A DNA stretch of 64,000 nucleotides from Candidatus Saccharimonadota bacterium. GTDB taxonomy: Bacteria > Patescibacteriota > Saccharimonadia > Saccharimonadales > Saccharimonadaceae. How positions within the stretch are numbered: the stretch's first letter is position 1; each line of letters begins with the position of its first letter. The notes beneath the pieces were generated by a model that ran no database searches, was not told the DNA's origin, and saw only the letters and a program-made list of their open reading frames with translations. Where the stretch lies: contig JAFYLZ010000004.1 in the NCBI GenBank assembly GCA_017556795.1, positions 292,036 through 356,035 on the forward strand. Direction: 5' to 3'. The position numbers and the translations under genes were made by a program. Of the stretch, positions 1 through 8,127 are shown piece after piece.

Positions 1-768
1 GATGCGCACGGCCGAGTTGGTCGTATTGACAGATTGGCCACCGTGGCCACCAGAGTGGTAGACGTCGATACGGAGGTCTTTTTCATCGATTTTGACGTCG
101 GTATCGGCCTTAATAACGGGGAGAATTTCAACGAGCGAGAACGAAGTTTGGCGCAGATTGTTGGCATTGAACGGCGAGAGACGGACGAGGCGGTGGACGC
201 CGTGCTCGGATTTGAGTGTGCCGTAGGCGTGCGGGCCGGTAATTTCGTAGACGGCGGTTTTGATGCCGGCTTCTTCCCCGGCGGTGCGCTCCACGAGTGT
301 GGCCTTGAAGCCGTTTTTCTCGCAAAATCTCAGATACATGCGCTCGAGCATACCGGACCAGTCCATGGCCTCGGTGCCACCAACGCCGGCGGTGATGCGC
401 AAAATTGCATCTTTGTCGTCGTAGGCGCCGTTAAAACGGAGGGATTTTTTAAGATTATCGTATTCGGTCTCGAGGGCCGTGACCTGGGCTTCGATTTCGT
501 CGGCTAGGCTGACATCTTCTAGGGTTAGCAGCTCTTTAATGTCTGAAGTTTGAGTTTTGAGTAGTCTCCAGGGGCCGATTTCGTCGTTAAGTTTGGCGAG
601 CTCTTGGTTTTTGGCGGTAGCATTGGCGGGATTTTGCCAAATTTCCGGCTCGGCCACTTCGGCCTCGAGCTTTTCGATCTCGGCAATTTTGCCATCGATG
701 CCAAGTTTATCCCACGCGGCGGCGAGATTTTGGCTAAGAATGTCTAGGCGTTTTTCGAGCTCTTGCAT
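1..768 (-). CDS. prfB: Peptide chain release factor 2 (N-terminal part, runs off the window)
   Basis: RF2 recognises UAA and UGA and triggers peptide release on the ribosome. The minus frame is open from the ATG at 768 to position 1, giving about 256 residues of the usual ~365. Visible landmarks are the N-terminal coiled region, the RF2-type AGVGGTEAMDW segment, and GGHGGQSVN with the catalytic GGQ near the window edge. The start follows an extended -10 (TGCTATAAT) by seven bases, so the mRNA is probably leaderless. There is no programmed +1 frameshift: where E. coli has its in-frame UGA the frame reads on through alanines and a TGG tryptophan codon. The tripeptide specificity region should be SPF-like; SPF is seen about 30 codons before the edge. 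Identification is very secure. Confidence 0.96.
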   Translation of the reverse strand, partial: MQELEKRLDILSQNLAAAWDKLGIDGKIAEIEKLEAEVAEPEIWQNPANATAKNQELAKLNDEIGPWRLLKTQTSDIKELLTLEDVSLADEIEAQVTALETEYDNLKKSLRFNGAYDDKDAILRITAGVGGTEAMDWSGMLERMYLRFCEKNGFKATLVERTAGEEAGIKTAVYEITGPHAYGTLKSEHGVHRLVRLSPFNANNLRQTSFSLVEILPVIKADTDVKIDEKDLRIDVYHSGGHGGQSVNTTNSAVRI

Positions 769-798
769 AAGGTTGATTATAGCACGTATAATAAGGGT

Positions 799-1356
799 AT
801 GGAAACGAAGATTTTGCTTGATGAAAATATTGAACTGAGGGCGGCGAGTCCGGAATGGGCGGCCGAGAAATATGCGGCGGCAATCGCCTCGCGCAAGCAT
901 CTTTTGCCGTGGCTCAGCTGGATCCATTTTTATGAAAATGGTACGCCGGAGGAAGGCGCCGAGAAAATGCGTGAATTCCAGTCTGGTAAGGTGGCCGAGT
1001 TCGAGAAGGGTACGAATTATCTCTATGATATCTTCGTGGATGGCTCATTTGCAGGTAGCATTGAGCTGATGTCTGTTTCTTCCGAGAATCGCTACTGCGA
1101 AATTGGCTACTGGCTAGCGAAGGATTTTACTGGGTGTGGAATTATGACGCGCGCCGTGAATCTGTTGACCGATTTAGCGTTTGAAAAGCTTGGTTTGCAC
1201 TGCATTTCGATTCACGCGGCGCACGAAAATAAAGCTTCGCGCGCAGTGGCGGAACGCTGCGGATTTAAGTTTGAAGCGGAGCTGCGCGACCGTTTGCTGC
1301 TCGAGGGAAAGTATTATAACCGGGCGGTTTATAGCAAGTTGGATTCGGAAAACTAG
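799..1356 (+). CDS. GNAT family N-acetyltransferase (RimJ/RimL-like)
   Basis: A 185-residue acetyl-CoA-dependent N-acetyltransferase, probably acting on a protein N-terminus or small amine; the substrate cannot be told. The RimJ/RimL layout is seen: an N-terminal ELRAASPEWAAEKY segment, the central EIGYWLAKDFTGCGIMTRAV acetyl-CoA-binding stretch (family form GYWLxxxxxGxGxxTxA), then the HENKASRAVAERCGFKFE helix with the conserved N-x-A-S-x-x-x-x-E-x-x-G-F. The ATG at 799 is preferred over the in-frame ATG at 763 because the product then begins like its family and a TATAAT lies at 787-792, giving a leaderless transcript. It is divergent from prfB. Confidence 0.85.
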   Translation: METKILLDENIELRAASPEWAAEKYAAAIASRKHLLPWLSWIHFYENGTPEEGAEKMREFQSGKVAEFEKGTNYLYDIFVDGSFAGSIELMSVSSENRYCEIGYWLAKDFTGCGIMTRAVNLLTDLAFEKLGLHCISIHAAHENKASRAVAERCGFKFEAELRDRLLLEGKYYNRAVYSKLDSEN

Positions 1357-1538
1357 AGCTCTACTAATTCGTATTTGCGGCTGCCGAGCCCGAGCGATTC
1401 GGCGTACGGGAGAATTTCGCGGCCAAGCAGCGAGTCGATGCGTTCGCGCAGCTCTGCGGCGCCTTTTTCTTTGGATTGCCAGACTATGTCGATGAAGGCT
1501 TGGTCGTTCGCAACTGGGTCAAGCGAAGCGAAAACATT
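1353..1538 (-). pseudogene. Truncated C-terminus of a DUF362 (4Fe-4S) family protein
   Basis: A short open minus frame with no start codon encodes about 61 residues that match the end of DUF362 iron-sulfur proteins. It has an ASLDPVANDQAFIDIV segment (family form ILASxDPVAxDxAxxDL), a predicted helix, and the terminal LGLGSRKYELVEL (family form YAExIGLGSxxYELI). The frame is closed by TAA at 1539-1541, exactly where the next gene's Shine-Dalgarno begins. I infer that the 5' part of the gene was lost when the island at 1550-8100 was acquired. Its stop overlaps the convergent acetyltransferase end by a few bases. Confidence 0.6.
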
Positions 1539-1551
1539 TTAGGAGTTTATT

Positions 1552-1866
1552 ATGGCTATTAAGTTAGAAGATACTATCGCGGTCGTACAAAAAGAGATTC
1601 GCGACTTGCGTGCAAAATATGAGTCCGTTGCTAAAACGGAAGAACAGAATCCGATAATGGTCGAAGACGAAACATCGACTGGGTATTATTGCCAACTAAT
1701 GGCGGATCCGAAAGACGCCGCTAAGATTTTGCTTGAATATGACTATCCGGTTTGGCGCATCCTTGAAGAAGATGCACCGCGCGCGATGTGGGAAGATTTG
1801 GCTATCGTCTATCTTTGCGTCAATTTTCTTTTTAATATAAGCGATTCCGACGCAAGCTATTATTAA
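1552..1866 (+). CDS. Hypothetical small protein at island edge
   Basis: A 104-residue acidic protein with no family I recognise. It starts 6 bases after AGGAG, has an N-terminal predicted helix (VVQKEIRDLRAKYESV) and ends in an aromatic YLCVNFLFNISDSDASYY tail. It is the only plus-strand gene in an otherwise minus-strand island, and its 3' half overlaps the small membrane protein at 1696-1893 on the other strand. At most one of the two need be real over their shared 170 bases. The good Shine-Dalgarno and ordinary codon use slightly favour this one. Confidence 0.45.
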   Translation: MAIKLEDTIAVVQKEIRDLRAKYESVAKTEEQNPIMVEDETSTGYYCQLMADPKDAAKILLEYDYPVWRILEEDAPRAMWEDLAIVYLCVNFLFNISDSDASYY

Positions 1867-1893
1867 GATTATTATCCAAAGATATGTAGGCAT
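1696..1893 (-). CDS. Possible small single-pass membrane protein after KAP NTPase
   Basis: The ATG at 1893 follows AAAGGAG by five bases and lies 15 bases after the KAP NTPase stop, as expected for the last gene of that operon. The predicted product has 65 residues: an N-terminal transmembrane helix (YLWIIILIIACVGIAYI), a basic KKK stop-transfer patch, and a poorly structured tail that is antisense to the gene at 1552. KAP NTPases of defence islands often have small membrane partners, which supports it by context only. The tail may be fortuitous. Confidence 0.35.
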   Translation of the reverse strand: MPTYLWIIILIIACVGIAYIKKKIDAKIDDSQIFPHRARCIFFKDAPNRIVIFKQNLSGVFRIRH

Positions 1894-1907
1894 TTCCACT
1901 CCTTTTA

Positions 1908-3551
1908 TTATTTTATGGTCTTTATTTGTCTATCTGGAAATAACTGGTTGAAGATATATACAAATTGCTCTGCACGGTCTTTTGGGAGTTCTTCTTTCTG
2001 CCTAATGCTCTCCCACATATCCAAAGCGTCGCGAATGGTGAATCCGAATATATCCCACCGTTTTTCCATATAATCAAAAATCCACGAATCGATTACGTCC
2101 GAATATTCTTCATCGGAAAAATGTTCATTAATGGATATATATGTGGCGCTCCGACCTCTTTCACCTAGACGTTTTTTGATAGCATATATTACGTCTTTAA
2201 ACCTCGTAATATTATTATAATTCGTGTTCCAAACGTATTTGTCTCTGAAAGACTCTTTTGCTCTTATTATTAAGGGTGTTTGCAATAGCTGAAAGAGCGG
2301 TTCATTTATGTTGTCAGGGAGTCTTTGCGGATTGGGGGCATTTGATAGCCACGCGTACCTAACCGACTTATTTTCTGATTTATAATTTCTGGTTTCGTCT
2401 TCTAGTCTTTTCGCTAATATGCCTATAAAAATTGCTGCTAACGCCGGTCGTGCCTCGTTGGGTGAAGCTTTTTCCCAAGTACCTCCAGTATGATCTATTT
2501 TGTCTAACAGTATTTTTTCGACCATATCATAGTTAGAGCTGAGTTTTATGCTCATTTGGGAAGGCAGATATTTTTCAATAAATCTTTGCGACTCGACTAC
2601 CCTATAGGTATCCAATGCCTTGCACACGACATCTAAATCTGCCGGGATAATTACTCTAACAAAAACTAGGTTTTTCAAAATTGAGAGAACAGCTAAAATA
2701 TCTATAATTTCTTTACCCTGTAATCTATCTATGTCGTCAATGATAATATAAATGAGCTCCTCTGTTTTTAGATTTTCATATTGGCGGTTTAATTTATAAA
2801 TAAGTTCACTCGAAGGGAGGTTCGTTTCTTTGTGGTTTCTCATGAAATTTCCGATAGTTTTTTGAGGACTAGAATCCAGGTTTTTTATTAGCGAGTCTAT
2901 ATCATCTCTATTTTTCATCCCCATTTTAAGCGTAGTGTCGTTTAACGTGCTTAGGAGATCTTTTATAAATTCATTTTCGCTTCCACTATACTTAAAGGCG
3001 GACTCGTAAATATATTTATTATTATTTTCTGTCTCATTTATTGCGATGAGCAATGATGTTGTTTTCCCGGATCCCCATTTACCATTGATGCACAGAACGT
3101 GCTTATCGCCAGACTCTTCTAAAAACTCTTTTATAGGATTGATATTTTTGTCTATCAGTTCGTCTAATGATTGCTTAACTTTTTCATCAATTTCGCTCTT
3201 TCCATAGATTTTTTCAATTAACCTGATACGAGTAGATATAGGGCTACCATATCCTCGATTTTTGAATAACTCAAGAATAAAATTTTTATCACGTTGAATT
3301 GTTTCTGGATTCAAAAAACTATATATGTGTTCGCCTAAAAGAATCGAGAGCAATACCCACGTAACAAGAATTATCCAACTATATGTAGCTTTATTAATAA
3401 TTGAGCAGTCAAGAATTTGCGGAAAAGTATTGCTTATCAATGAATAGGTTGCGTCGAAAAGGGCGTTTGCAAAATTAAATATTACGACTAAAAAGACCAT
3501 TGGCGCTATAACAAAGGCAATAAATATTGCAATCGTTTTTATTTTATACAT
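1908..3551 (-). CDS. KAP family P-loop NTPase, membrane-anchored
   Basis: A 547-residue NTPase of the KAP family, which in bacteria is typically membrane-bound and common in defence islands. Two N-terminal transmembrane helices are seen (about residues 7-29 and 58-79). The P-loop is GKWGSGKTT (157-165) and the Walker B is IIIDDIDRL (269-277) with the KAP-typical DDIDR. A long helical C-terminal region follows. KAP folds have membrane segments inserted before or in the NTPase domain, as here before the P-loop. Its start overlaps the end of the helicase gene by 13 bases, so the two are translationally coupled. Base composition is clearly AT-richer than the housekeeping genes, suggesting transfer. 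The activity is inferred from the family. Confidence 0.85.
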   Translation of the reverse strand: MYKIKTIAIFIAFVIAPMVFLVVIFNFANALFDATYSLISNTFPQILDCSIINKATYSWIILVTWVLLSILLGEHIYSFLNPETIQRDKNFILELFKNRGYGSPISTRIRLIEKIYGKSEIDEKVKQSLDELIDKNINPIKEFLEESGDKHVLCINGKWGSGKTTSLLIAINETENNNKYIYESAFKYSGSENEFIKDLLSTLNDTTLKMGMKNRDDIDSLIKNLDSSPQKTIGNFMRNHKETNLPSSELIYKLNRQYENLKTEELIYIIIDDIDRLQGKEIIDILAVLSILKNLVFVRVIIPADLDVVCKALDTYRVVESQRFIEKYLPSQMSIKLSSNYDMVEKILLDKIDHTGGTWEKASPNEARPALAAIFIGILAKRLEDETRNYKSENKSVRYAWLSNAPNPQRLPDNINEPLFQLLQTPLIIRAKESFRDKYVWNTNYNNITRFKDVIYAIKKRLGERGRSATYISINEHFSDEEYSDVIDSWIFDYMEKRWDIFGFTIRDALDMWESIRQKEELPKDRAEQFVYIFNQLFPDRQIKTIK

Positions 3552-5275
3552 TCAAAATACCTCTTCAAGTATTCCTTTAGTTCTTCATCATATGCGTAGA
3601 TATAGACACCCTTGATTGCGCGGTTCATAAGAATCCTGTAGGTTCTTAACACTTGTTCTAGCATATCGTCTTCATTGGTTTGCTCGTCGTTAGCGACTTG
3701 GCGCTGGCTGCGTTTCATGGCGCCAGAATCCGCACATGCCTTGCGGTTAAAAATGAGTTTTCCGTCGCGATAGATTAGGTCGTTTCCAATAATAATACCA
3801 ACATAATTCAAATCGTCGCCCTGCACCGTATAAATGCTACCAACTTCACTCGGCGCATTCTTGGAACCAATCCAGTTATTTTGTGTGCTGTTCCAACGGA
3901 ATTTCATACCATCGATCTCGATGTCGTATGCGCTTTTATTGTTTTTGGATGCCCATTTCCAGGCAAAACCCGCCACCATACGCGACAGCCCATACTCGGC
4001 CTCGCGTTTTTCCATGGCCTTGGCAAAATCTTGAATATTATCAAAGATTTTTGCTTCAAAATTTCCAAAGGTTTCTTTTTGCGCTGGCCTGAGGCTATTG
4101 GACAAAATATCATGAATATAATCTATGTATTTCTTGCCACCCAGTGAGCGCATTTGAGTCTTGAGATAATATGCTCGCATATTAAATTCTTCTGCATATT
4201 TTAGAATATCGGCCCTATTGATATTGGCTGGGCGAATACGTTGCTGGTCGCTGAAGACCAAAACGACATTTTTGGACTTTGCCATAATCCAGTCTAGCTC
4301 GGAGTGAATTCCGGTGTCGCCAAAAATCTTTTTGTCGATATCATGCACTTGCTTACCGAGCGTGCCGGTGACGCCAATTTTCAATAGGTGAGCTTCGTCC
4401 ACCAAGGTTATATCAAAATCGTCGTCGCATTTGCCAAATTGAACTGGCGAGAAAATCCTAATATTGGCGCCGCCGAGATCGATTTTGTCAAAAATCTTAC
4501 GAATGCGACCGCACAAGGATGGCTGAGGAATTACCAATGCGATGCTCTTGCCCTTGAAATTCTGGTTGATGTGCTCCAGTTCAAAGAAAATATTGAAGTT
4601 GGATTCGTCATCGATATCGTCGTTGCGATTATCGAATGATTGAAGATCCGCTAATAGCTTTGCGAGGTACATAATAACGATAGTTTTGCCGGTTCCGGCA
4701 TCACCATCGATAACCGATAAACTCTTAACGCCATTAGTGATAGATTCGTCAATGTTTTGAACGATTTCAGTCACCACGTTTAGCTGTTCAAAGTTTAAGT
4801 TTTTGTACGGTGAAAATTTGAATAGTTCGGAGTTATTAATTTCCGAAATGGTTTTGTCGGCGATCTTTAGCTCGCGAAGTCGATTCCAGATTTCTTCAAA
4901 AGTTTTGCGGTAGTTAGCTCGGTCATAATAGTCACGGTCGCACATGCCATCATTGCGGTTTAAAACTTTGAACTTTCCGTCGCCGCTAAAATATTGAATC
5001 AGATAAGATTCGAGGTCTAGCGCTGCGCTTTTGTTAAAAGTCTCGTCAAAAACCACTTTTACTGAACCGTGCTGCAGGCTCGATTTTTCGGCGCTCGCTA
5101 GGTGCTGGTTCATACGACTTTTTAGGTTTGTGGTTTCGCCAATATAAATCTCGCTGTTGTTGTAAATTTGGTAGACGACCGGCCAGTTCTCTTCCAAATG
5201 GTCTTCCGCGGCCAAATTGTTAACCGATTTTTGGTCGAAAGAATAATTTCTAATTTGAAAAGTTTTTTCTGGCAT
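3539..5275 (-). CDS. GIY-YIG nuclease fused to DUF2075 (Schlafen-type) helicase
   Basis: A 578-residue fusion. Residues 32-60 form a GIY-YIG nuclease core (VVYQIYNNSEIYIGETTN, then an Arg and a His in NLKSRMNQHL). From about 160 there is a superfamily-1-like DUF2075 helicase: Walker A GDAGTGKT (191-198), LVDEAHLL (DEAH, 293-296), SDQQRIRP, then VQGDDLNYVG (484-493) and ILMNRAIKGVYIY at the C-terminus, all typical of that family. This domain pair is met in phage-defence and mobile regions. Two bases separate it from the MazG-like gene upstream and it overlaps the KAP gene downstream, so three proteins are made in fixed proportion. The likely role is cleavage and unwinding of foreign or damaged nucleic acid; this is inferred. 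Confidence 0.88.
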   Translation of the reverse strand: MPEKTFQIRNYSFDQKSVNNLAAEDHLEENWPVVYQIYNNSEIYIGETTNLKSRMNQHLASAEKSSLQHGSVKVVFDETFNKSAALDLESYLIQYFSGDGKFKVLNRNDGMCDRDYYDRANYRKTFEEIWNRLRELKIADKTISEINNSELFKFSPYKNLNFEQLNVVTEIVQNIDESITNGVKSLSVIDGDAGTGKTIVIMYLAKLLADLQSFDNRNDDIDDESNFNIFFELEHINQNFKGKSIALVIPQPSLCGRIRKIFDKIDLGGANIRIFSPVQFGKCDDDFDITLVDEAHLLKIGVTGTLGKQVHDIDKKIFGDTGIHSELDWIMAKSKNVVLVFSDQQRIRPANINRADILKYAEEFNMRAYYLKTQMRSLGGKKYIDYIHDILSNSLRPAQKETFGNFEAKIFDNIQDFAKAMEKREAEYGLSRMVAGFAWKWASKNNKSAYDIEIDGMKFRWNSTQNNWIGSKNAPSEVGSIYTVQGDDLNYVGIIIGNDLIYRDGKLIFNRKACADSGAMKRSQRQVANDEQTNEDDMLEQVLRTYRILMNRAIKGVYIYAYDEELKEYLKRYFECIK

Positions 5276-5277
5276 TT

Positions 5278-5592
5278 TTACAACTCCGTATATTTTTTGC
5301 TACTACCTTTAGATTTGTCGACTGGATATTTCTTAGAGTTTTCCTCCAATTTTTCCATAATGATATCTTCGAGTTTGACATCAAGTTTATCCGCCAAAAG
5401 AATCGCATAGTTCACAACGTCGGCCAATTCTTTACAAACGGCCTTTTTATCGTAATTATCGTTCCACTGGAAGCATTCAAGAAGCTCGCCCGACTCAATA
5501 GCGATTGATTTTGCCAAATTCGCAGGAGAATGAAACTGATCCCAGTCTCGGTCTTTTGTGAATTTTATTACTGCGGATTTGACCTCGTCCAT
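5278..5592 (-). CDS. MazG-like nucleotide pyrophosphohydrolase
   Basis: A 104-residue all-alpha NTP pyrophosphohydrolase of the MazG/RS21-C6 type, which hydrolyses (d)NTPs to monophosphates. The metal-binding EXXE and EXXD motifs are visible as ESGELLE and ELADVVNY, with the family's DWDQFHSPANLAKSI start. The ATG at 5592 is chosen over longer in-frame starts because it lies six bases after TATAAT (leaderless, as for many genes here) and because homologues begin at this point. It is the first gene of the coupled operon with the GIY-YIG helicase and KAP NTPase. In that setting it may sense or deplete nucleotides during infection. That role is an inference. Confidence 0.88.
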   Translation of the reverse strand: MDEVKSAVIKFTKDRDWDQFHSPANLAKSIAIESGELLECFQWNDNYDKKAVCKELADVVNYAILLADKLDVKLEDIIMEKLEENSKKYPVDKSKGSSKKYTEL

Positions 5593-5623
5593 ACTAATAT
5601 TATAGCATGGTACCAGCATTGAA

Positions 5624-7312
5624 CTATCGCTTATGTTCGGCTGCTCTTTTCCCGGCACAATATGGGCAACCTCTGCCTTTGCTCCTATTGGAGATGCTAG
5701 CTTCCCATTCGTGGCCTTTTTCACATTTCCACCAAACCTTCTTATTACTACTCGCGGTGAAATCTTTTGGCCTTAAAATACCATTCTTTTCGTAATTCCA
5801 TTCATTTGCCAACCCTGGGTTAAGCGTGGCTAAATCATTGAAACCATGGAGAACTTTTTTGCCAGCACAATATGGGCATCCGTTGCCATTATTTCTGTCC
5901 ACGACACACGCTTCCCACTCATGCCCTTTTTTGCATTTCCACCATACTTTCTTGCCACTACCAGCCGTAACATCTTGTGGCTTAAGATCACCATTCTTTT
6001 TATAATCCCATTCGCTTGCAAGTTGAGGATTCTTAGTGCTTAGGTCGTTAAATCCCCGCTCAATCTTACGGCTGCTACAATATGGGCACCCGGTGTGATG
6101 ACTCGTTCTATTGTTGGGAGTCGCCCGATAGCTATGTCCGTTTTTGCATTTCCACCAAACTATAACCCTTGCGCCGGCAGAAATATTTTCAGGCGTATTG
6201 CCAACCTGTCCATTCTTTTGATAATCCCATTCATCTAAGAGCTCTGGGTTTGTTTTTGCGATATAGTTTTCCAAGTCGTAGTTTATGACCATGCTCCTGA
6301 TTTTGTCGTAGTCCCTGGGCATATCAATCCCTAAGTTTACGCCAAGTTGCTCCTCCAAAAACTTTAATCCAGGAATTATGTGCTCGCCGCTAGTTTTAGG
6401 GCTCTCTGGCAGCGTAAACACGATAGATTTTAATGCTGTGTCATCTAGGCCTTTTTCTCTTATGCGGATGATCGTAATTCCGTGCTCACTACAGAGCCTA
6501 TCTTTTATGGCGTCTTTTGCTTTGTTTTTATGATAAAAAACTCCGTCATATTCAATTCCGGTTTTTTTACTTGGAATATAAATGTCTAGTTCTTTTCTGC
6601 CCAACCATGCAGGCTTATAATTCTCGACCGCGTCCGGAAAGGCTTGCTGAATATAAAAGAATATCGCTTTTTCCGGGAAAGAAATGCGTAGATTATGCGA
6701 ACATACGGGACACCCTCTACCTATGGCCCGTTTGCAAATGCTAGCCTCCCATTCATGTCCATTCTTACATCTCCACCATACCTTTTTATTGCTATTCAAC
6801 GTGAAGTCTTGTGGCAATAACCCGGCGTTCTTTTCATAATTCCATTCATTAGATAGCTGGGGGTCAAGCGTAGCTAGATCATTAAAGCCAGGAAGAACCA
6901 TTCTGCCTGCGCAATACGGACAGCCATTGCCACTATTCCTGTTCGAGATTTGGGCTTCCCATTCATGCCCTTTTTCGCATCTCCACCATACTTTTTTACT
7001 ACTACTCACGGTGAAATCTTTCGGTTTTAGTGTATCGTTCTTTTCGTAATTCCATTCGTTTGCCAGCTCAGGATTAAGCGTAGCTAAATCATTAAAGCCA
7101 GGAAGAACCATTCTGCCCGCACAATACGGACAACCAGTCCCCTTGGCTCTATTGCAGATGCTAGCCTCCCATTCGTGCCCCTTTTTGCATTTCCACCAGA
7201 CCTTCTTGCCGCTTCCGCAAGTAACATTATCAAAATAAAACCCGTTTTTATCATTACGTTCGCGATACCATTCTTTAGTCAGTTCCGGATGTTCGTCTTT
7301 GAGCAGACCCAT
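5624..7312 (-). CDS. Zinc-ribbon-repeat protein with central PD-(D/E)XK/Vsr-like nuclease
   Basis: 562 residues: six copies of a ~60-residue repeat with the core W(N/D)YEKN ... KKVWWKCKKGHEW ... GCPYC (probable zinc-ribbon, DUF4379/PF14311-like), three on each side of a central nuclease-like domain. In that domain ELDIYIP, GIEYDGVFYH and the later ITIIRIRE follow the layout of Vsr-like endonucleases. Each repeat carries CxxGH and CPxC, four potential zinc ligands. It starts at ATG 7312, eleven bases after TATAAT. It stops just upstream of the MazG-like operon's own promoter. A longer paralogue lies at 41888-43993. Such proteins are usually unassigned; sequence-specific DNA binding and cleavage is inferred. 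Confidence 0.82.
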   Translation of the reverse strand: MGLLKDEHPELTKEWYRERNDKNGFYFDNVTCGSGKKVWWKCKKGHEWEASICNRAKGTGCPYCAGRMVLPGFNDLATLNPELANEWNYEKNDTLKPKDFTVSSSKKVWWRCEKGHEWEAQISNRNSGNGCPYCAGRMVLPGFNDLATLDPQLSNEWNYEKNAGLLPQDFTLNSNKKVWWRCKNGHEWEASICKRAIGRGCPVCSHNLRISFPEKAIFFYIQQAFPDAVENYKPAWLGRKELDIYIPSKKTGIEYDGVFYHKNKAKDAIKDRLCSEHGITIIRIREKGLDDTALKSIVFTLPESPKTSGEHIIPGLKFLEEQLGVNLGIDMPRDYDKIRSMVINYDLENYIAKTNPELLDEWDYQKNGQVGNTPENISAGARVIVWWKCKNGHSYRATPNNRTSHHTGCPYCSSRKIERGFNDLSTKNPQLASEWDYKKNGDLKPQDVTAGSGKKVWWKCKKGHEWEACVVDRNNGNGCPYCAGKKVLHGFNDLATLNPGLANEWNYEKNGILRPKDFTASSNKKVWWKCEKGHEWEASISNRSKGRGCPYCAGKRAAEHKR

Positions 7313-7447
7313 ATATCATATTTATTATAACATTGGCCAGCCAGTCAAAAAAACAAAATAATACACAAAATCAATTAGGGCAGTCAGTAGCTTACGCCGC
7401 CATGACACGAACAGATGCTGTGGCCAGTAGCCGAACTGCACTAACCG

Positions 7448-8122
7448 TTACTGTCGCCATAATCGGTGCTTACTTTCAATGATTTTTCTCGCCTCAACAA
7501 AAAGTCGTTCTACGGAATACCGCTCGCAATCGATACAAAAATACCTGTTACCCTTCAGGTCGAATTCGTACAAACTGCCACCAAGATAATACAAAAATAC
7601 AGAGTCAAACCCAGTTTCATATTTACTTACTATTTCGGTACTAAGGCGGAGGATTTCCGCTAGGTCTCTGCTAAAAATATGAACATAGCTAAATATAAAT
7701 AAAAAATTTTTGTCAAAAATTTTATAGTTTTTGTTTAGTTTTTTCAATTTGTTTTCTAGCACAACATAGAGATCGTTCAAATTACGGTTTGTAGCCGGAT
7801 GTACGAGAATTTGCTCTTCTATCTTACCCCCCAGCTTCCTGATTTGTTTGTACGCTTTTTGTCTTTGTTGGCTATCACCGTATGAATAATCTTCGGAGTA
7901 CAGGTTAACCATCTCTCTAAAATACCGGGGACTAATGCTGGTGACTTCTACGCCCATTCCTTCGCCACACAAATCAGGCTTATCAACCCCAGCGACCAAA
8001 CCGACAAAACGGTCTGGGAAAAATTTTTCAAGCATCAATTTGGCGGATATTTCCGAATATTCCGTTTCATAACATTTTGGCAGCGGTTTTTCCGGGTCAA
8101 TTTTTTTATTTTTGTATCCCAT
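7448..8122 (-). CDS. Uncharacterised protein, possible PD-(D/E)XK nuclease fold
   Basis: A 224-residue protein of no recognised family. The segment KPDLCGEGMGVEVTSI (about residues 49-64) resembles the D...ExT/K active-site strand of restriction-like nucleases, where the last Lys may be replaced. The rest alternates basic helices (QQRQKAYKQIRKLGGKIEEQ) and beta-strand-like stretches (FLFIFSYVHIF). It starts five bases after the stop of the MBL-fold gene, with AAGGA upstream, so it is the last gene of the alkD-MBL transcription unit. It also borders the island. AT-rich codon use is closer to the island than to its operon partners, so it may have been added from the island side. Confidence 0.55.
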   Translation of the reverse strand: MGYKNKKIDPEKPLPKCYETEYSEISAKLMLEKFFPDRFVGLVAGVDKPDLCGEGMGVEVTSISPRYFREMVNLYSEDYSYGDSQQRQKAYKQIRKLGGKIEEQILVHPATNRNLNDLYVVLENKLKKLNKNYKIFDKNFLFIFSYVHIFSRDLAEILRLSTEIVSKYETGFDSVFLYYLGGSLYEFDLKGNRYFCIDCERYSVERLFVEARKIIESKHRLWRQ

Positions 8123-8127
8123 ATTTT

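Noticed and set aside
34..507. Open plus-strand frame of 157 codons
   Set aside because: Antisense to prfB, whose motifs (AGVGGTEAMDW, GGHGGQ) are unmistakable on minus.
1..768. Programmed frameshift in prfB
   Set aside because: The frame is continuous from ATG to the window edge; the usual in-frame UGA is absent.
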